A stretch of DNA of 64,000 nucleotides. It comes from Streptosporangiales bacterium (GTDB taxonomy: Bacteria; Actinomycetota; Actinomycetes; Streptosporangiales; WHST01). The notes beneath the pieces were generated by a model. It was not told the DNA's origin. It saw nothing but the letters and a program-made list of their open reading frames with translations, and ran no database searches. The stretch is taken from assembly GCA_009379825.1 (NCBI GenBank), contig WHTA01000020.1:19242-83241 (forward strand). Direction: 5' to 3'. Of this stretch, positions 59,891 to 64,000 are shown in pieces. The translations under genes and the position numbers were made by a program. Numbering within the stretch: the stretch's first letter is position 1; each line of letters begins with the position of its first letter.

Positions 59891-61037
59891 AGGCGCCGGC
59901 CAGCGGCCGCCCGAGCTGGCCGGCCGCGACCGCGAGACGCAGACGTTCGACGTCGTGCTCGAGCGGGTGGCGAGGAGCCGACCGGAGCGCAGCCTGCTGC
60001 TCACCGGGCTGCGCGGCGTCGGCAAGACGGTGCTGCTCAACGCGCTGCGCTCGCAGGCGATCGGCCGGCTGTGGGGTACCGGGAAGCTGGAGGCCAGGCC
60101 GGACCAGTCGATCCGCCGGCCGCTGGCCGCCGCGATGCACATGGCGATCAGGGAGATCGCCCCCAGGCACCGCGACCCGGACCGGGTGGACGCGTTCCTC
60201 GGCGTGCTGAAGGCGTTCGCGCTGAAGGCGTCCAGCGGTCCGCGCGACCGCTGGCAACCGGGCATCGAGGCGCCCGCGACGAAGGGCCGCGCGGACTCCG
60301 GCGACATCGAGATCGACCTCACCGAGCTGTTCCTCGACGCGGCGTCGATCGCCACCGACCTCGGCGTCGGCATCGCGCTGTTCGTCGACGAGATGCAGGA
60401 CCTGACGCCCGCGGACGTGTCGGCGGTCTGCGGGGCCTGTCACGAGCTGAGCCAGCAGGACGGGCCGCTGATCGTGGTCGGCGCCGGCCTGCCCCACCTG
60501 CCGGCCGTGCTGTCGACGAGCAAGAGCTACTCCGAGCGGCTGTTCGCGTACTCGCGTATCGACCGGCTGGACCGCGATGCCGCGGACGCGGCGCTGTGCC
60601 TGCCGGCGGCGAAGGAGGAGGTCACGTTCACACCCGAGGCGCTGGACGCGCTGTACGAGAAGAGCGGCGGCTACCCGTACTTCGTGCAGGCGTACGGCAA
60701 GGCGACCTGGGACTACGCCGCCACCGACCCGATCACTCCCGAGGACGTGGCGATGGCCGCGCCGCAGGCGGACGCCGAGCTCGCGGTGGGGTTCTTCGGC
60801 AGCAGGTACGAGCGGGCGACGCCGGCGGAGCGGGAGTACATGCAGGCGATGGCCGGGCTCGGCGACGACCCGGTGCCGACCGGCGAGGTGGCCAAGCAGC
60901 TCGGCCGCAAGCCCGCTTCGCTCTCCCCGGCACGCGACGCGCTGATCAAGAAGGGCCTGGTGTATGCGGCCGAACGCGGCCTGGTGGCGTTCACCGTCCC
61001 CCACTTCGGACGCTTCCTCCGCGCCCAGCCCGCCTGA
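59862..61037 (+). CDS. AAA/STAND-like ATPase
   Basis: 391 residues. Walker A GLRGVGKTVLL (about 49-59), Walker B GIALFVDEMQDLTP (about 168-181), sensor-like LIVVGAGLPHLP and a C-terminal helical/winged segment (VPTGEVAKQLGRKPASLSPARDAL). The pattern is that of the archaeal-type/AAA_16-like ATPases that often regulate or assemble partners. Predicted leaderless. Its promoter and start are duplicated upstream of a membrane-protein gene, hinting that both are expressed together. Confidence 0.8.
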   Translation: MDPVRNPYAPGAGQRPPELAGRDRETQTFDVVLERVARSRPERSLLLTGLRGVGKTVLLNALRSQAIGRLWGTGKLEARPDQSIRRPLAAAMHMAIREIAPRHRDPDRVDAFLGVLKAFALKASSGPRDRWQPGIEAPATKGRADSGDIEIDLTELFLDAASIATDLGVGIALFVDEMQDLTPADVSAVCGACHELSQQDGPLIVVGAGLPHLPAVLSTSKSYSERLFAYSRIDRLDRDAADAALCLPAAKEEVTFTPEALDALYEKSGGYPYFVQAYGKATWDYAATDPITPEDVAMAAPQADAELAVGFFGSRYERATPAEREYMQAMAGLGDDPVPTGEVAKQLGRKPASLSPARDALIKKGLVYAAERGLVAFTVPHFGRFLRAQPA

Positions 61038-61123
61038 GGTCCCGGGCGCCCATCGTCACCCTGTGTCTCATAGTTCGGGCGATTGCTCGCCGGTTCGCCC
61101 TTTTCTTTGGCACGCTGTATGGC

Positions 61124-61219
61124 ATGACCGCACTCGCGAACGCGCCGGGCCAGTTGCTCGTCGCACGGCTGCACGTGGATCACCACCACGTGTCCAGCGC
61201 GGTCTGTCTGCGTCGCTGA
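61124..61219 (+). CDS. Leader peptide before the sulfur-assimilation operon
   Basis: 31 residues ending VSSAVCLRR, the kind of short peptide with a late Cys codon (LxVxSAxCxR-type) found upstream of sulfite reductase genes in Streptomyces and relatives. Ribosome stalling at the Cys codon when cysteine is scarce would alter the downstream RNA. It lies 75 bp before the reductase start. Confidence 0.6.
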   Translation: MTALANAPGQLLVARLHVDHHHVSSAVCLRR

Positions 61220-61294
61220 CGTTTTCCAGCGACCCCTGTCCCCCTTGACCGGCGCGCGCCTGCACGCAGGGTCACGTAGCGAACGGGAGCGCCC

Positions 61295-63007
61295 ATGGCG
61301 CTGCAGACCGACATCTCACCGCAGTCCACGGAGAGTTCACGGCCGCCGAAGAAGCGGTCCCGTCCTGGCCGGCACACCGGCCAGGGCCAGTGGGCGCTCG
61401 CCCAGCTGGAGCCGCTCAACCCCAATGAGCGGATGAAGAAGGACGACGACCCGCTGAACGTGCGTGCGCGGATCGAGAGCATCTACCAGTACACCGGCTT
61501 CGCCGGCATCGACCCGCAGGACCTGCGCGGCCGGTTCCGCTGGTGGGGGCTGTACACCCAGCGCAAACCCGGCATCGACGGCGGCCGCACCGCCACCCTC
61601 GAGCCGGAGGAGCTGGAGGACGAGTACTTCATGCTGCGCGTCCGCGTCGACGGCGGCCAGCTCGACCTGCAGCAGCTCCGTACGGTCGCCGAGCTGTCCA
61701 CCACGTACGGCCGCGACTCCGCCGACATCACCGACCGGCAGAACATCCAGCTGCACTGGATACGCGTCGAGGACGTGCCGGAGATCTGGCGCCGGCTGGA
61801 GGAGGTCGGGCTCTACACCCAGGAGGCGTGCGGTGACTGCCCGCGCGTCATCCTCGGCAGCCCGGTCGCCGGCATCGCCGCGGACGAGATCATCGACGGC
61901 ACCCCGGCCGTCAAGGAGATCGCCAGCCGGTACCTCGGCGACAAGGAGTTCTCCAACCTGCCGCGCAAGTACAAGACGGCGATCTCCGGGCTGCCCGAGC
62001 AGGACGTCGCGCACGAGATCAACGACGTTGCGTTCATCGGCGCGACGCACCCCGAGCACGGGCCAGGCTTCGACCTGTGGGTCGGCGGCGGCCTGTCCAC
62101 CAACCCGCATCTCGCGCAGCGGCTGGGCGCCTGGGTGCCGCTGGAGGACGTGCCGGACGTGTGGGCCGGCGTCACGAGGGTATTCCGCGACTACGGCTAC
62201 CGCAGGCTGCGCACGAGGGCGAGGCTGAAGTTCCTGGTCGCCGACTGGGGCGTCGACGAGTTCCGACGGGTGCTGGAAACCGAGTACCTGCAACGGAAAC
62301 TGGTCGACGGACCTGCGCCGGCGAGCACCCAGCCGCGCGACCACGTCGGCGTGTACGAGCAGCACGACGGCAACTACTACGTCGGCGTCGCGCCCACCGT
62401 CGGGCACGTGTCGGGCTCGCTGCTGAACCAGCTGGCCGACGTCGTCGAGGCGCACGGCTCGACGCGCATCAGGCTGACCCCGTACCAGAAGCTGGTCGTG
62501 CTGGACGTGGCTGAGGACCAGGTCGAGCCGCTGATCACCGCGCTCGACGAGGTCGGCCTGCACGCGCGGCCGAGTGGCTTCAGGCGCAACACCATGGCGT
62601 GCACCGGCATCACCTACTGCAAGCTGGCCATCACCGAGACCAAGGACACCGCCGCCGCGCTCATCGAGGAGCTGGAGCGGCGGCTGCCCGAGGTCAAAGA
62701 ACCGATCACCGTCAACGTGAACGGCTGCCCGAACTCCTGCGCACGGATCCAGGTCGCGGACATCGGGTTGAAGGGCCAGATCATCACCGACTCCGCCGGC
62801 AACCAGGTGCCCGGCTACCAGGTGCATCTCGGTGGTTCGCTCGGCGACAAGTCCGGCTTCGGCCGCAAGGTCCGCGCGCTGAAGGTGGCGGCCGACGAGC
62901 TGCCCGACTACGTCGAGCGGGTGGTGCGCCGCTACCTGGCCGCGAAGACCGACGGTGAGCGGTTCGCGGACTGGACCGTACGAGCCACCGACGAGGAGCT
63001 GTCGTGA
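61295..63007 (+). CDS. Assimilatory sulfite reductase, siroheme and 4Fe-4S (NirA/SirA type)
   Basis: 570 residues. Two ferredoxin-like/reductase halves with siroheme contacts (STTYGRDSADITDRQNIQLH) and cluster cysteines C436 and C442 (ACTGITYC) plus C478 and C482 (GCPNSC). The family uses reduced ferredoxin to turn sulfite into sulfide; nitrite reductases are close relatives, but the following CysH-type gene indicates sulfite. Good gggagcg context before ATG. A 7-codon GTG frame follows the stop before the next gene. Confidence 0.92.
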   Translation: MALQTDISPQSTESSRPPKKRSRPGRHTGQGQWALAQLEPLNPNERMKKDDDPLNVRARIESIYQYTGFAGIDPQDLRGRFRWWGLYTQRKPGIDGGRTATLEPEELEDEYFMLRVRVDGGQLDLQQLRTVAELSTTYGRDSADITDRQNIQLHWIRVEDVPEIWRRLEEVGLYTQEACGDCPRVILGSPVAGIAADEIIDGTPAVKEIASRYLGDKEFSNLPRKYKTAISGLPEQDVAHEINDVAFIGATHPEHGPGFDLWVGGGLSTNPHLAQRLGAWVPLEDVPDVWAGVTRVFRDYGYRRLRTRARLKFLVADWGVDEFRRVLETEYLQRKLVDGPAPASTQPRDHVGVYEQHDGNYYVGVAPTVGHVSGSLLNQLADVVEAHGSTRIRLTPYQKLVVLDVAEDQVEPLITALDEVGLHARPSGFRRNTMACTGITYCKLAITETKDTAAALIEELERRLPEVKEPITVNVNGCPNSCARIQVADIGLKGQIITDSAGNQVPGYQVHLGGSLGDKSGFGRKVRALKVAADELPDYVERVVRRYLAAKTDGERFADWTVRATDEELS

Positions 63008-63023
63008 CCACGGGGGACCGCGG

Positions 63024-63752
63024 ATGAGCACCCCGCTACTCGAACGAATCCCGGAACACACCACGGACACCGCCTGGCTGCGGTACCTCGCGCACCGCGC
63101 CGCCGCCGAGCTGGCCGACAAGCCGGCGACGGAGATCGTCCGGTGGGCGGCGGCCGCGTTCGGCGACCGGCTGGCCGCCACGTCGTCGATGGCCGACGCC
63201 GTGGTGATCGACCTGGTCGCGAAGATCGCGCCCGGCACCGACGTGCTGTTCCTCGACACCGGCTACCACTTCGTCGAGACCATCGCGACGAAGGACGCGA
63301 TCGACGCGAGCTACCCGGTGCGGGTGCGCTCGCTGCACCCCGAGCAGTCGGTCGAGGAGCAGGACGCGACGTACGGTCGCGGCCTGTTCGCCCGCGATCC
63401 AGACAGGTGCTGCGCCCTGCGCAAGGTCGCCCCGCTCGACCAGGCACTGCACGACTACTCCGCCTGGGTCACCGGGCTGCGTCGCGCCGACTCACCGAAC
63501 CGCGCGGACACGCCCGTCGTCGAGTTCGACGAGCGCCGCGGCAGGGTCAAGGTCAACCCGATCGCCGCCTGGAGCGACGAGCAGGTGCAGGAGTACGTCG
63601 ACGAGCACCAGGTGCTCGTCAACCCGCTGCTCGCGGACGGCTACTGCTCGGTCGGTTGCGGACCCTGCACCCGCAAGCTGCAACCGGGCGAAGACGCGCG
63701 CGCCGGGCGTTGGGCCGGTATGGTCAAGACCGAATGCGGAATCCACCGATGA
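63024..63752 (+). CDS. cysH: APS/PAPS reductase with 4Fe-4S site
   Basis: 242 residues. N-terminal PP-loop domain (AATSSMADAVVIDLVAKI, FLDTGYHFVET), then CC129-130 (RCCALRK) and C212/C215 (CGPC), the four cluster ligands of the APS reductase form, and the catalytic C-terminal ECGIH. It reduces adenylylsulfate to sulfite, feeding the sulfite reductase encoded just before it. Starts 16 bp after that gene's stop. Confidence 0.93.
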   Translation: MSTPLLERIPEHTTDTAWLRYLAHRAAAELADKPATEIVRWAAAAFGDRLAATSSMADAVVIDLVAKIAPGTDVLFLDTGYHFVETIATKDAIDASYPVRVRSLHPEQSVEEQDATYGRGLFARDPDRCCALRKVAPLDQALHDYSAWVTGLRRADSPNRADTPVVEFDERRGRVKVNPIAAWSDEQVQEYVDEHQVLVNPLLADGYCSVGCGPCTRKLQPGEDARAGRWAGMVKTECGIHR

Positions 63753-63841
63753 CTGCGGTGGTCCCGCTGAGCACTCCAGCGCCGGAGTTCACCGTACGCG
63801 CGGGAGTTGCGACCGCGCCGGGAGGAGGCGGTCGCACATGA
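63749..63841 (+). CDS. Short ORF overlapping cysH
   Basis: 30 residues (TAVVPLSTPAPEFTVRAGV..), starting inside the cysH stop (ATGA) and ending APGGGGRT at the next ATG, again by ATGA. It may be a fragment or a translational link produced by the tandem duplication that follows. Confidence 0.35.
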   Translation: MTAVVPLSTPAPEFTVRAGVATAPGGGGRT

Positions 63842-64000
63842 GTACCGCAGCGAAGGAGCTCGACGAGCGGCCCGGAGGTAGGGGCCGCGGAGCCCACCGC
63901 ACCACCCACCACACCGTCGCGGCACCTGCCGGAGGGCCGGGAGGAGGCGGTCGCACATGAGTACCGCAGCGAAGGAGCTCGACGAGCGACCCGGAGGTAG
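63817..64000 (+). repeat. 119-bp tandem duplication of a gene start
   Basis: The unit 63817-63935 is repeated from 63936 to the window edge, offset exactly 119 bp, with one mismatch by eye (cggccc / cgaccc). Each copy carries gggaggagg, then ATG and the MSTAAKELDERPGG codons. The first copy is closed after 40 codons at the second copy's ATG (63838-63960). Confidence 0.85.
63957..64000 (+). CDS. Start of a further sulfur-operon gene, cut by the window
   Basis: Only MSTAAKELDERPGG is visible from ATG 63957, behind a ggaggagg site. It probably begins the next sulfur-assimilation gene (in relatives often a sulfate adenylyltransferase subunit or APS kinase), but the product cannot be told from 14 residues. 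Confidence 0.5.
   Translation, partial: MSTAAKELDERPGG

Noticed and set aside
61337..63259. 640-codon leftward ORF opposite sulfite reductase
   Set aside because: Shadow of a complete sulfite reductase with all four cluster cysteines.

Overview
The window is high-GC DNA from a member of the Actinomycetota. The main signs are G/C at almost every third codon position, frequent GTG/TTG starts, an rpsF-ssb-rpsR-rplI operon, an ECF42-type sigma factor beside its DGPF/YCII partner, a CmtR-type ArsR sensor with all three metal-binding cysteines, and a SCO6880-type actinobacterial type IV secretion (T4SS) locus. I cannot name the genus from sequence alone. No tRNA, rRNA, CRISPR array, transposase, integrase or relaxase was seen.

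Layout. 1-15.8 kb: housekeeping and regulatory genes (Gfo/Idh oxidoreductase end, YjeH-like exporter with divergent Lrp regulator, endonuclease IV, TetR regulator, ribosomal operon, glyoxalase/SRPBCC pair, DGPF protein with ECF42 sigma, LuxR-type two-component pair). Many genes here are broken: threonine aldolase, EamA exporter, F420/PPOX-type oxidoreductase, a PAP2 phosphatase lacking its third catalytic motif, DedA, and the C-terminus of a histidine kinase.

15.8-43.9 kb: one large accessory locus built around a T4SS-like machine. A leftward unit runs from 35.8 kb: a possible P-loop-like accessory protein, two VirB2-like small membrane proteins, a VirB8-like protein, a VirB6/TrbL-like protein, a SCO6880 protein and a VirB4-type ATPase. 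A rightward unit encodes a beta-propeller-like membrane protein, a lipoprotein, a three-domain cell-wall hydrolase, a VirD4-type coupling ATPase and a DUF4913-like protein. Downstream of the leftward unit lie five genes carrying seven copies of an unrecognised domain of about 215 residues. Three of these genes overlap, start on stop, with genes for Gln/Pro-rich coiled-coil proteins, most with membrane segments. This repeated module looks like an undescribed part of, or client of, the secretion machine.

43.9-57.6 kb: HIT-like protein, phosphoglucomutase, small membrane protein, CDF cation transporter with CmtR-type sensor, OmpR-type two-component system, IclR regulator divergent from an MHS transporter/arylsulfatase operon, zinc-ribbon membrane protein, M23 peptidase, Fpg/Nei glycosylase and rhodanese.

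57.6-64 kb: a 12-residue micro-ORF behind a strong ribosome binding site; three tandem paralogous membrane proteins (the first frameshifted) and an AAA ATPase, where one membrane-protein gene carries a copy of the ATPase gene's promoter and first codons; then a sulfur-assimilation operon (leader peptide, sulfite reductase, APS/PAPS reductase) ending in a 119-bp tandem duplication that creates short, overlapping ORFs at the right edge.
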